DNA from: Verrucomicrobiota bacterium
GTDB taxonomy: Bacteria > Verrucomicrobiota > Kiritimatiellia > RFP12 > UBA1067
Reading direction: 5' to 3'
DNA length: 33,596 bases
Assembly: GCA_023269675.1 (NCBI GenBank)
Contig: JAHFSX010000056.1
Location: forward strand, 1-33,596
Made by a program: the position numbers and the translations under genes. This document shows, piece by piece, positions 15,441 to 24,301 of this stretch. Position 1 is the first letter of the stretch. The number at the start of each line of letters is the position of its first letter. The notes below the pieces were generated by a model, which saw nothing but the letters and a program-made list of their open reading frames with translations, ran no database searches and was not told the origin of the DNA.

Positions 15441-17483
15441 TTATTCCGTTATCATCAAGACCGTGCCGCCCGGAACGGGCACCCGTTCCGGCGCCGCGAA
15501 ATCGCCGCTCATCGTGGCGGGCAGACGGAACACCGTCCCCTGCTTGTCACAGAAGTAGAGGCTGGACTCGGAAAGTTTCCTGCCGTTCCCGTCCGCCCAG
15601 AAGCCGTAGAAGCCGGGGTGCACGTTGACCGGACGCCGCACATATGAATGGTTCAGCGCGCTGTTCGCCGTCATCGAGCGTGTCTTGTGCCATGTGTTGC
15701 CCGCATCCCAGCTCTGCCACAGCATGATCTCGCCGCCCGGATTATAGGCCTGCGGACCGTTCTGCGTGGGGCCGATCAGCCGCCAATGCGTGTCGCTCTC
15801 GATGTAAAGCGAGCCGGTGTCATAGTTGCTGTCGGAGATGATGCCCGTGAACTTGTTCGTCCACGACGTACCCGTCCACTGCGCGATGCGCCACTCGCGC
15901 GGGTCGTTCGCGGGTCCGGACGCGTAGCCCCTGCTGAGCACAAAGAGGACGACGGGGCGCCCCTGCGAGTCGAAGCGCGTGTCCTTGATGTACACGTTGC
16001 GCGGCCAGCTCTCGTACTCGAAAACCAGCGCGGGGTTGACCTTGTTCGTGAGCGGCGTGACGAGCGCATCCCCCTGCACCGTCTTCCACGTCGCGCCGAA
16101 ATCGCCGGACTCCATGTAGTAGAGGTTGGTGCGGTAATTGAGGCCTTTGCCTTTGGGATGCATGTTGAAGGCGATGCCGGTCTTATTCGTGCCCCACACC
16201 CCGCTGACCTGGTAGTGGCCGTCCTCGAAATAGGCGAGTTCCCTGCGGGCCGTCCAGACCGTGCCCTCGGGATTGCTGGTCATCATGAAGTTGCCGCGTC
16301 CGGCCACGTACCAGGTGTGGATGAAGAGGAACCCGTGGCCGGGATAGTAGAACGGCTGGGGGTAGGAGAAGTTGCCCGACCAGATCAGCTGGAACTGGTC
16401 GATGTCATAGGGGCGCACGCTGCGCGAAATGTAAGAGGGACGCGTCGTGCCGTGGCTGCCGGAGAAGATCCAAATGTAGCCCTTGTCGTCGAGGTTGATC
16501 ACCGGATTGTCGTGCGCGTCGTCGGTCTTCTTGTCCAGCACCAGCGTGGGCCGCGCGACCTTGCCGGTCGCGTGGTCGAAATACGAAACCATGTGCAGCA
16601 GCGTGCTGTTGTTCGCATCGGTGCCGCCGTAGCAGAAATAGGTCCGGTTCGTCTCCGGCGCGTACCAGGCGAAGGGGATGTTCTTGGCGCTGTAGGTGGC
16701 CATGCCACCGCTGTACTTGTAGACGTACTCGTCGCCTGAAGGCTCGTTGTAGTACCAGATGCCGCGGAACCCGTCGGCCTTGGTGTTCAGCACCAGCAGC
16801 GCGGCCTGGTCACGCCGCAGAGCATCCGGCCCGCCCGCGAACGCGCTCGTCAGGCTCGCGTCGCCGACGCCCTCGCTGGTCCAGCGCGCGACGAGCCCGT
16901 TGGTCACCGAGCCGACGGTCACCTGCCGGCAGACGTTGCTGACTTCGCCGGCCGAAAGCGTGCGGTTCCAGATCCGGATATCCTCCATCGCGCCATGCAT
17001 CATGCGGTCCGGAAAGTTCGGCACCGCGCCGATCTGCAGCGCGTACGGCAACGTCGTCCGGTTGACCGCCGCGGCTGCCGACTGGCAGAGCGCGCCGTTG
17101 GTGTAGATGCGGATGGTACTGCCGTTATAGGTGCCCGCGTAGTGGACCCAGACGTTGGTCGGCGTCGGGGGTGCCTTGGCGGACGTGTACACTTTATTCA
17201 CCGGATCCGTCTCGACGAGCATGCGCGTCGCGGGGTCAGGCCGGTACAGGTACAGCGTAATCCCTGTCCCCGCATCCCCCATATTGACGAAGATCTGCGA
17301 ATTGGTGGCCACCGTCTGGATCCAGCACGCGACGGAGAAATTGCTCGGGTTGAGGCTGATCGAGTTCTGCGGCACTTCGTAATAGGTGCGGCCGTCAAAA
17401 AAAAGGCCCTCCCCTTCGGGAACCGCCTGCGCGCAACAGGCAAGCCCCAGACAAAGTCCGCTTATGGCTCTCGACTTTTTCAA
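15441..17483 (-). CDS. Secreted LamG + BNR_4 propeller protein, paralogue A (candidate polysaccharide lyase)
   Basis: The 680-residue product has the same plan as its neighbour: a signal peptide ending near AQA (about residue 20), a LamG domain (about 30-200) and a BNR_4 propeller (about 240-660). Long stretches are near-identical to paralogue B, for example YFCYGGTD, DAHDNPVINLDDKGYIWIF and AFNMHPKGKGLNYRTNLYY, so the pair is a tandem duplication. His324 and His344 correspond to His319/His339 of paralogue B. The start is a TTG with only a weak AGAGAG-type ribosome site; no ATG fits the signal peptide. LamG may bind glycan while the propeller binds or cleaves it. Expression probably follows the beta-strand repeat gene 102 bp upstream. 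Confidence 0.85.
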   Translation of the reverse strand: MKKSRAISGLCLGLACCAQAVPEGEGLFFDGRTYYEVPQNSISLNPSNFSVACWIQTVATNSQIFVNMGDAGTGITLYLYRPDPATRMLVETDPVNKVYTSAKAPPTPTNVWVHYAGTYNGSTIRIYTNGALCQSAAAAVNRTTLPYALQIGAVPNFPDRMMHGAMEDIRIWNRTLSAGEVSNVCRQVTVGSVTNGLVARWTSEGVGDASLTSAFAGGPDALRRDQAALLVLNTKADGFRGIWYYNEPSGDEYVYKYSGGMATYSAKNIPFAWYAPETNRTYFCYGGTDANNSTLLHMVSYFDHATGKVARPTLVLDKKTDDAHDNPVINLDDKGYIWIFSGSHGTTRPSYISRSVRPYDIDQFQLIWSGNFSYPQPFYYPGHGFLFIHTWYVAGRGNFMMTSNPEGTVWTARRELAYFEDGHYQVSGVWGTNKTGIAFNMHPKGKGLNYRTNLYYMESGDFGATWKTVQGDALVTPLTNKVNPALVFEYESWPRNVYIKDTRFDSQGRPVVLFVLSRGYASGPANDPREWRIAQWTGTSWTNKFTGIISDSNYDTGSLYIESDTHWRLIGPTQNGPQAYNPGGEIMLWQSWDAGNTWHKTRSMTANSALNHSYVRRPVNVHPGFYGFWADGNGRKLSESSLYFCDKQGTVFRLPATMSGDFAAPERVPVPGGTVLMITE

Positions 17484-17585
17484 TCAACGTTCTCTCTTAC
17501 TCGATCCGAAAGGGCGTCGGGCATCCGTCCGGAGGGCTCTCCGAGCACGCTTTCCCCGATGGGGCCATCGCGAGCTCCCCGTTCA

Positions 17586-20500
17586 TTATTTCACGGTGAG
17601 CAGGGTTCCCGAGGCTGCGTAGCTGACAAAAAGCATGCCCGGTGCCTCGCGCACCTTCCAGCCGGTCGGCAACGCGGTTGCCGTCGTGACCGAACCGCTC
17701 TTGCCGCCCGTCCAGGTCAGCACCGGGATCTGCTCGCCGCGCCGCGCGTGCCAGACCGCCTCATCCGTCACCGTCACCGTGACCGAGGCCGCCGGCCCCA
17801 TGGCTACGTCGCCGATCACGGCCACGCGGTCGCAGGCCGATGCGCCCAGATCCACCGCCAACGTCCCGTTCAATGCCAGCGCCGTAGGCTGCTCCTCGCT
17901 TCCGAGCCTCAGTGTACCACAGCGGCCCGCGCCCTCGCCAGAGGCGAGCGTGCCGTCGACCGCGACGGATGCGCCCGCCTTCGGCGCGATCAGTCCGCTG
18001 CCGCCCAGCACGGCCCCGCCCGACACCGTGAACGAGCCGCCGCCCGTGTTCGTGCCGTTCACAAACAGCGCGCCCGCGTAGACGCGCGTGGCGTTCGCGT
18101 ACGTGTTTGAACCGGACAGCAGCGTCACCCCGTCGCCGTACTTATTAAGCCACATGCCGCTGCCGCCCATATCGCACGCCAGGGTCTGCCGGTTGGTGAC
18201 CTGCAGTTCGACCGCGTTGTTGGCCGTGAACGCGAGCAGGCCGAAGTCCGCGCCGTCGGCCAGCACCAGCTTGCCGGTCCCCCCTTTTTCAAACGCGCCG
18301 CCGCCCGCCCCGGACGAGCTCGTCACCGCGCCGCGCCACACCACGGTCTTCTCCGTTGTGCTATAAGCGACCTGCACGCGCAAGGTTCCGTTCGTCACGT
18401 CCACCGGATTCTCCCAGGTCAGCACATCCGTCGCGTAGTCGTCCTGCAGCCGCAACCTTTGCGGCGCGAACCCGTTCGTCGTGCCCAGCGTCAAGGTCCG
18501 GCGGTCGCCGCCCAGATTCACCGTCAGCGGCCCGCCGCAGGCCGAGAAGCCGCCGCCGTAAGCGCCGGTGTTGTTGGCCACATACCCGGCGGCCACGTCA
18601 TCCACCTGACCCCAGCACACCTGGCCAGCCCCGTTCCCCGGCGCTCGCACGACCGTTCCAAACGTCTCCACAACACCACCGCCCGTCGTGACGTCGCCCC
18701 TGTCGCACAAAAGCAGATTGGCCTTAGGCGGCAGGCTGTTCGGCCCCGTCAAACGCAGCATGCCGTGCACGGCCACCACGCCTTCGAACACGCGGTTGTC
18801 GCCGCCCAGCGCCACCACGCTGCGCACGCCCGCGCCGGTCCAGTGGTTCATGACCAGCACGCCCTCGCCGCTGATGTCGCCCGCGACATTGAACAGAACC
18901 CGCCCGGCCTGCGACCCGGTGTCGCCGAAGAAGGTGAGTCCCCCACCGCACACGCGGACGCGGCGGTTGGCGTGCAGATTCACGGTCGTGTTGTCGGCGG
19001 GCGCGCGCAGCATGGCCATGCCGGAGGCGAAGATGTTGTTGGTGGGCTGCGCGGGCACCGCGCCCAGCGAGCCGTCACCCGCGACCGCCAGCGCCGCATC
19101 GAGAATGTAGGTGCCGCCCGAGTAGGTGTTGGTCGTCCGCGGCACCCCCACCGCCGGTCCCGTGGCGATCGACTGCGAGGCCGGATCCCAAACCCGGCCG
19201 AGCGCGAAGAGCGCGACCGGTACGGCGCCGTTGTCGGTGATGAGCGAATCCGCGATCAGCCCGGTCTTGCCACCCGTGACGTTGCGCCGCTCGATCGCGT
19301 TGTGGAAATCGAACAGAATCAGGTCAGCCCCGTTGCCGCTGGTCAGCGAGCCGCCCGAGACGCGCGTGCCGGCGGCCGTTCCGGCACGCGCCGCCACCAT
19401 GCCGCTGCCGACGACCGTCGCGCCGTCCTCCTGAAGCGTCAGGGTCTTCGCATCGTCAAGCCGCAGGCTGTTCACGGCGGCGCCCTCGGCGGCGGCGGAA
19501 ACCTGCACCCAGTAGTTGCTGCCTTCGCCGAACCCTCCATCGTCCTGGTTCAGCAAGACCAGACGCCCGCTGTCGAGCGTGGTCAGAGTCGTCACGTCAC
19601 CGATGGACACGCCCGGCAGCACGGGCCGCACGCTGCCGACCGCGCCTCCGCCCGTGAGCCAGACCGTGAGATTGGTCGTTTCGGTCACCCGCAGCGCCGA
19701 GCCCGGAGCGCGTGTGAGCGAACCCAGGATCAGGGCGGCGCCGTTGGTCGCGTTCTGACTGGCCGTGGTCAGCTGGCTGCGGCCGAAACCCAGTTTCAGC
19801 GCGCCGTAGTGCTGCTGAAACACCGTATCCGCCGCGCCGCACGGCAGCATCAGCTCGCCTCCGCCGAAGTCGCCGCCCAGATACAGCGTGGCGGCCGGGT
19901 TGATGAGGTCCCACTTGTCCGAAGTATTGTTGACGACCGTGCCGCTGCCGTTCTGGAAGCGCGCGCCGTCGCCGCTCACGCGCACCGCCGCCAGATGCGG
20001 GGCGCCCGCGTCGCTGCTGGACTGCAGAAACAGCCCCTCGCGCGCCACATACTCGCCCGCGAAATTCGGCTGCCCGTAGACCACCAGCCGGGGCGTGCCG
20101 CTTTTCACCAGCGGGCCCGCCCTGTTTTCCGCAAGCACGGCAGACGCCGCGCCGCCGCTGCCGCCGCCGCCGCTGAAGCTGGCCGAAACCGTGTCGCCGG
20201 ATCCGTACCCCTCGCCGCGGCAGGTGACCACCACCCCGGTCACCGAACCCGTGGCGTAATCGATGAACGCCACCGCCGAGGCATTGCTGCCTCCGCCGCC
20301 CGCAAACGCCACGCGCGGCGGCGCGACAAAGCCGCTGCCGCCGTTGCCCACGGCCACGCCCGCCACGCCCCAGCCGCCGGGGCTGCTCAGCAGGCCCGTG
20401 ATCTGCGTCTCTCCCGCGCCCGCATGGCGCAGGCACAGGCCGCCCTCGTAGACCTTGACCGCGCCGACCGAAGAGAGAAAGGTTGATAACGCCCCGGAGT

Positions 20501-21605
20501 TGGCCATCTCCAGCACGCCGCCGTCGCCGTTCAGGCAGGAGGGGCCCCCGCTCTTTCCCCGCGCAATGTTCAGGGCGCGCAAGGTGCCGCCCCGGTTGAG
20601 GTTCACCACCGCCGTGCCGGCCGACGTGTTCGCTGTGGAGCGCAGGTACACGGTGCCGTCCGCCTGCACCACCCCCGCCTTGTCCACGGTCAATTCGCCG
20701 TACGACGCGCTCGCCGACGTGGACACTTCCGAAAGCAGCCGGATGTGCATGCCGATATGCGCCACGCCGCCGTCCGCGTAATAGACGGCGGCCGCATTGT
20801 TGTTGCCGCTGCCGACATCGAAAAAGAAGACGTCAAAGACGCCGTTGGAAGCCGCCCACAGCTCGCCGCCGCGCTGATAGAACAGCCCCGTCGACCCCAC
20901 CTGCACAGCCAGGCGGTAGCGGCTGTTGCTTAAACCGTATGGCAGGTTCAGCACCCCTCCCAGCAACTCGTACGCGCCGTAGCCGTAGTAACCGGGCATG
21001 AAGCGCCCGACGGATTCCACTGTCCCTCCCTCCTGGACGAAGGAGCCCACCGACCCGGCCGCGCGCCCCAGCGAGATGCCCATATCGGTGTCGGCCGAGC
21101 TCAGCGTCAGCCGCGCGTTGTCCCTGACCGTCACCCGCCCGAGCGCGTTGTTCGCGTTGCCTACATACAGCGCATGCTGGTTGGTGGCGGACAAGACGGC
21201 GCCGCCCGAGAACGTCAGCCAGGCGGTCTGCCCGGAGGCCTGGCCCACACTGGCGCTCCCCTTGTAGTTCGAGAGCCACGTGCCGCGCAGTTCAGTCCGG
21301 CCTTTGACGAACTCGTTGCTCCTGACCGCCTGGGAGCCGGCGAAGACGCGTGTGACGAGGTTGTCCGGATTGTCCACCTTGATTTTGGCGACCAGCGAGG
21401 TGCCGCCGTCCATCGTGACCACCGACCCCGATGCGAACGTGTTGTTAAAGAGCGCCGTGTCGCTCGAGCCCGGCAGCACCCCGCCGCTCCAGTTCGCGGT
21501 ATTGGACCACGACCCGTCGCCTGCCGCCAACCAGCTCCGGTCTGCGGCGCGCACCGCCAGCGCCGCGCACAGTGTCAGTAAAAAGAAACCTTGCCGCACG
21601 CTCAT
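17586..21605 (-). CDS. Large exported autotransporter-associated beta-strand repeat protein
   Basis: The 1339-residue protein starts with a signal peptide (cleavage near VRA, residue 20). An N-terminal module of the type WSNTANWSGGVLPGSSDTALF is typical of beta-strand repeat proteins in this lineage. The remainder is a Gly/Ser/Thr/Asn-rich beta-helix. A PATR-like unit near residue 1155 shows GDGVTLLSGSNTYANATRVY, and a glycine-rich insert (about 390-460) contains GGSGF and GEGYGSGD motifs. There is no C-terminal autotransporter barrel, PEP-CTERM or LPXTG signal; the protein ends in SYAASGTLLTVK. It is probably a surface or extracellular scaffold or glycan-binding protein; function is not known. 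GGAGG 8 bases upstream supports the ATG. It is divergent from the GH105-DUF4861 gene. Confidence 0.85.
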   Translation of the reverse strand: MSVRQGFFLLTLCAALAVRAADRSWLAAGDGSWSNTANWSGGVLPGSSDTALFNNTFASGSVVTMDGGTSLVAKIKVDNPDNLVTRVFAGSQAVRSNEFVKGRTELRGTWLSNYKGSASVGQASGQTAWLTFSGGAVLSATNQHALYVGNANNALGRVTVRDNARLTLSSADTDMGISLGRAAGSVGSFVQEGGTVESVGRFMPGYYGYGAYELLGGVLNLPYGLSNSRYRLAVQVGSTGLFYQRGGELWAASNGVFDVFFFDVGSGNNNAAAVYYADGGVAHIGMHIRLLSEVSTSASASYGELTVDKAGVVQADGTVYLRSTANTSAGTAVVNLNRGGTLRALNIARGKSGGPSCLNGDGGVLEMANSGALSTFLSSVGAVKVYEGGLCLRHAGAGETQITGLLSSPGGWGVAGVAVGNGGSGFVAPPRVAFAGGGGSNASAVAFIDYATGSVTGVVVTCRGEGYGSGDTVSASFSGGGGSGGAASAVLAENRAGPLVKSGTPRLVVYGQPNFAGEYVAREGLFLQSSSDAGAPHLAAVRVSGDGARFQNGSGTVVNNTSDKWDLINPAATLYLGGDFGGGELMLPCGAADTVFQQHYGALKLGFGRSQLTTASQNATNGAALILGSLTRAPGSALRVTETTNLTVWLTGGGAVGSVRPVLPGVSIGDVTTLTTLDSGRLVLLNQDDGGFGEGSNYWVQVSAAAEGAAVNSLRLDDAKTLTLQEDGATVVGSGMVAARAGTAAGTRVSGGSLTSGNGADLILFDFHNAIERRNVTGGKTGLIADSLITDNGAVPVALFALGRVWDPASQSIATGPAVGVPRTTNTYSGGTYILDAALAVAGDGSLGAVPAQPTNNIFASGMAMLRAPADNTTVNLHANRRVRVCGGGLTFFGDTGSQAGRVLFNVAGDISGEGVLVMNHWTGAGVRSVVALGGDNRVFEGVVAVHGMLRLTGPNSLPPKANLLLCDRGDVTTGGGVVETFGTVVRAPGNGAGQVCWGQVDDVAAGYVANNTGAYGGGFSACGGPLTVNLGGDRRTLTLGTTNGFAPQRLRLQDDYATDVLTWENPVDVTNGTLRVQVAYSTTEKTVVWRGAVTSSSGAGGGAFEKGGTGKLVLADGADFGLLAFTANNAVELQVTNRQTLACDMGGSGMWLNKYGDGVTLLSGSNTYANATRVYAGALFVNGTNTGGGSFTVSGGAVLGGSGLIAPKAGASVAVDGTLASGEGAGRCGTLRLGSEEQPTALALNGTLAVDLGASACDRVAVIGDVAMGPAASVTVTVTDEAVWHARRGEQIPVLTWTGGKSGSVTTATALPTGWKVREAPGMLFVSYAASGTLLTVK

Positions 21606-21646
21606 CTGTCACTCCTCCCGCCGCAGCGTTGCCGCCGCGGCTCAAA

Positions 21647-21662
21647 TGTTCATATATGAACA
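21647..21662. promoter_or_regulatory. 16-bp perfect palindromic operator, left copy
   Basis: TGTTCATATATGAACA is a perfect palindrome located 42 bp upstream of the beta-strand repeat gene and about +20 to +35 relative to the predicted start of its promoter at 21689-21717. The same sequence with one central change occurs at 21810-21825 in front of the divergent gene. Confidence 0.7.
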
Positions 21663-21688
21663 CGCACCCTCAATGCAGAACAGCGTTA

Positions 21689-21717
21689 TTGTTAGCACGC
21701 CGTTCGCGGACGCTCAA
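21689..21717 (-). promoter_or_regulatory. Putative promoter for the beta-strand repeat/propeller operon
   Basis: The minus strand shows TTGAGC (21712-21717) and TAACAA (21689-21694) with 17 bp spacing. Transcription would start near 21682, upstream of the palindrome at 21647-21662. Confidence 0.45.
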
Positions 21718-21757
21718 GCCTTTTTTGTGATTTCGAAAAAGCCGCGCATCTTTCCGC

Positions 21758-21785
21758 TTGAAAGAAACCGGAAAGCCTTTAAACT
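21758..21785 (+). promoter_or_regulatory. Putative promoter for the GH105-DUF4861 gene
   Basis: TTGAAA (21758-21763) and TAAACT (21780-21785) are 16 bp apart. Transcription would start near 21792, placing the palindrome at 21810-21825 at about +18 to +33, mirror-symmetric to the opposite promoter. Confidence 0.45.
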
Positions 21786-21809
21786 GATTTTCATCTGACC
21801 GGGAAGGAC

Positions 21810-21825
21810 TGTTCATATTTGAACA
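21810..21825. promoter_or_regulatory. 16-bp palindromic operator, right copy
   Basis: TGTTCATATTTGAACA matches the left operator except at one central base. It lies 22 bp before the ATG at 21848 and downstream of the predicted promoter, which suits a repressor roadblock. The binding protein is not known. Confidence 0.65.
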
Positions 21826-21847
21826 TCTCGGTTTAAGGGGAGAACGC

Positions 21848-24061
21848 ATGACCATGACACGCTCGCTTTCCTTTCTGACTGCCGCCCTGCTGGCGACGGC
21901 CGCTGCCGCCCAGGACGGCCGCAAGGTATCCGACGCCTGGACGCTGGAGGCGATCTCGTATAACGCCCGCCTCACCGCCGACTGGATGACCGCCCACCCG
22001 AAGCGTCACAACCAGCTCGACTGGACCTACGGCGCCTTCTACGCCGGCGTCGCCGCCCTCGGGCTCTCCGACCCGACCCTGCCCTACCTTGACCAGATCC
22101 GCGCGCTCGGCAAGACGAACAACTGGACAAACCTCACGCGCACGTATCACGCCGACGACCACTGCATCGGCCAGAGCTGGCTCGAGCTCGCAGCGTTCGA
22201 CAACAAGCCCGCCTACGCGGAAGGTTTGCGCCGGACCTACGAGACCATTTTCGCCAATCCGCACACCGGTCCGCTGGATTTCACCAAGAAAGACAACCAG
22301 AAGCGCTGGAGCTGGTGCGACGCGCTCTTTATGTCGCCCACTGTCCTGGTCAAAATGTACGGTTTCACCGGCGACACCAAATACCTGACCTTCATGGACC
22401 AGGAGTACAAGGCCACGGCCGACTACCTCTACAGCAAAGAGGACCACTTCTTCTTCCGCGACTCGCGTTACTTCGAACGGCAGACCAAGAACGGCAAGCA
22501 CGTCTACTGGTGCCGCGGCAACGGCTGGGTCTTCGGCTCCCTGCCGATCATCCTGCGCGATCTGCCCGCCGACTGGCCCACGCGCGGCTTCTACCTGAAC
22601 CTCTTCAAGGAAATGGCCGCGGCGCTCAAGCAGGCGCAGCACGCCGACGGCGCCTGGCGGCCGAGCCTGCGCGACCTCGAAGATCCGGACATGCCCGAGA
22701 TGAGCGGCACCTCATTCTTCACCTACGGCCTGCTGTGGGGCATCAACAACGGCGTGCTCGACCGCGCCGAGTACCTGCCCTGCGTGGAGAAGTCCTGGAA
22801 GGCCATCACCAAGAACATCAACGCGGAGGGCCGCCTCGGCTGGGTGCAGCCCATCGGCGACCGGCCGGTCGCCTCCTACACGGCCGACGATTACGAGGTC
22901 TACGCCGTCGGCGCCTACCTCTGCGCCGCCATGGAGCTGCGCAAGCTGGTTGTCGCGGACGCCAACCCGACCCGCAAGACCGTGGAGGTCGTGAACCCCC
23001 TCGGCGCCTACCGCAGCGCCGAGACCGTCACGCTGGACTGGGCCAAGCTCGGCCTCAAGGCTGACAAAGTGCGCGTTTTCGACGTGCGCAACAGCGCCGT
23101 GCTGCCGCACCAGCTCATTGACGCCGACGGCGACGGCACGCCCGACGGGCTGATCTTCAAGACCTACACGCTCGCCAAGCAAAGCCGCACGTTCTGGGTC
23201 TTCGAGAGTGATAGCGTGCCCGCGGCCCCGACCGCCACGGTCTGCTTCAGCCGCTATGCGCCCGAGCGCATGGACGATTACCTGTGGGAGAACGACCGCA
23301 CCGCCTGCCGCATCTACGGGCCCGTCATCATGCAGCCCGCGCCCGCCGGACAGAAGCTCGTCTCCAGCGGTGTCGACATTTGGAACAAGAGCGTGCCCTA
23401 TCCCGTCATCGACAAATGGCTCAAGCGCAAAAACTATCACCATGATGAGGGTGAAGGCATGGACAACTACAAGGTCGGCCCCAGCCGCGGCTGCGGCGGC
23501 TTCGGCGTCTTCAACGCCGACACCTGCTACGTCAGCCAGAACTGGGCCACGCAGAAACACCTCGCCAGCGGCCCGGTGCGTACCGCCTTCGAGGTGACCT
23601 ATGCGCCGTGGGAGTGCGGCAACGGCGTGAAGATCGCCGAGACGCGCCGCATGAGCCTCGACGCGGGCTCGCACCTCACGCGCTTCGAGAGCCGCTTCAC
23701 CCTCACCGGCGCGGAGAGCATCCAGGGCGGACCGGGACTTGACACCGCCGCCGAGCGCCTGCACAACGGCGTCGTGACCGCCAAACCCGAGCTCGGCTGG
23801 GTCGCCAACTATGAGGCCGAGCAGCCGAAGATGGGAACGATCGCCACCGCGATCGTTCTGCCGACAGGCGGCATCCTTTCCACGGACAAGCTGGAGAACG
23901 TCTACCTGCTCACCAAGGTCACGGCCGGCAAGCCCCTGGTCTGGTACGCGGGCGCGGGCTGGAGCGGCGCGGGCGACTTCGTGAAGCCGGAGTACTGGAA
24001 CGGCTACGTCTCCGCGTTCGCCGCCGGCCTCAAAGCCCCGCTGAGCGTCACGGTCAAGTGA
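21848..24061 (+). CDS. Secreted GH105 unsaturated uronyl hydrolase fused to a DUF4861-like domain
   Basis: The 737-residue protein has a signal peptide (ending AAAAQ, about residue 22). Its N-terminal half (about 30-370) is an (alpha/alpha)6 barrel of the GH88/105 type with WCDALFM (Asp158 as candidate catalytic residue) and CRGNGW (222-227). The C-terminal half (from about 378) resembles DUF4861, with VDIWNKSVPYPVIDKW, YHHDEGEGMDNYKVG and SRGCGGFGVF segments. GH105 enzymes remove the 4,5-unsaturated uronate from lyase products. The DUF4861 role is not established; the fusion suggests a second carbohydrate-active step or binding. GGGGAG 5 bases upstream supports the first of two close ATGs. 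It is the first gene of the plus-strand arm, 240 bp before kduD. Confidence 0.88.
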   Translation: MTMTRSLSFLTAALLATAAAAQDGRKVSDAWTLEAISYNARLTADWMTAHPKRHNQLDWTYGAFYAGVAALGLSDPTLPYLDQIRALGKTNNWTNLTRTYHADDHCIGQSWLELAAFDNKPAYAEGLRRTYETIFANPHTGPLDFTKKDNQKRWSWCDALFMSPTVLVKMYGFTGDTKYLTFMDQEYKATADYLYSKEDHFFFRDSRYFERQTKNGKHVYWCRGNGWVFGSLPIILRDLPADWPTRGFYLNLFKEMAAALKQAQHADGAWRPSLRDLEDPDMPEMSGTSFFTYGLLWGINNGVLDRAEYLPCVEKSWKAITKNINAEGRLGWVQPIGDRPVASYTADDYEVYAVGAYLCAAMELRKLVVADANPTRKTVEVVNPLGAYRSAETVTLDWAKLGLKADKVRVFDVRNSAVLPHQLIDADGDGTPDGLIFKTYTLAKQSRTFWVFESDSVPAAPTATVCFSRYAPERMDDYLWENDRTACRIYGPVIMQPAPAGQKLVSSGVDIWNKSVPYPVIDKWLKRKNYHHDEGEGMDNYKVGPSRGCGGFGVFNADTCYVSQNWATQKHLASGPVRTAFEVTYAPWECGNGVKIAETRRMSLDAGSHLTRFESRFTLTGAESIQGGPGLDTAAERLHNGVVTAKPELGWVANYEAEQPKMGTIATAIVLPTGGILSTDKLENVYLLTKVTAGKPLVWYAGAGWSGAGDFVKPEYWNGYVSAFAAGLKAPLSVTVK

Positions 24062-24133
24062 CGACGGCCGTGCGGCCGGCGACTCTCGATCCGCGAAATA
24101 CCGACTCCTGACTCCCTGCCGACAACTTCAACC

Positions 24134-24230
24134 GGATTAAGATTAAGAACACGACCAGGATCAGGAGGGCTCAGGGACCCTTCTTACTCGTAATCTTAAT
24201 CCTAGTCTTAATCTTAATCGTTCAAAAAAG
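24134..24230. repeat. Hexamer-built inverted repeat (GATTAN family), copy 2
   Basis: The left arm (plus strand, from 24134) reads in hexamers GATTAA, GATTAA, GAACAC, GACCAG, GATCAG. The right arm on the minus strand reads GATTAA, GATTAA, GACTAG, GATTAA, GATTAC. The flank TCGTTCAAAAAAG then TTACCCCG matches the flank of the copy at 5871-5960. It lies in the GH105-DUF4861 to kduD gap and could fold as a long hairpin separating the two transcripts. The remaining gap sequence holds only a small CCCGC-TCC-GCGGG stem near 24248. Confidence 0.7.
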
Positions 24231-24301
24231 TTACCCCGCCGTTGGTTCCCGCTCCGCGGGCGGTGGGCTAAATTCCAACTCCTAACTCCCGAAGGGTTCC
24301 C

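Noticed and set aside
11801..15628. Two very long plus-strand open frames (11801-13483 and 13607-15628)
   Set aside because: They mirror the GH88/105 and propeller genes in GC-rich DNA; their translations are low-complexity Arg/Ala/Val/His with no domain.
18459..20486. 675-codon plus-strand open frame
   Set aside because: It is antisense to the beta-strand repeat gene, whose minus-strand product has a signal peptide and recognisable repeats.
17586..21605. PEP-CTERM or autotransporter barrel at the C-terminus of the beta-strand repeat protein
   Set aside because: The last 40 residues have no PEP motif, transmembrane segment, basic tail or barrel strands.
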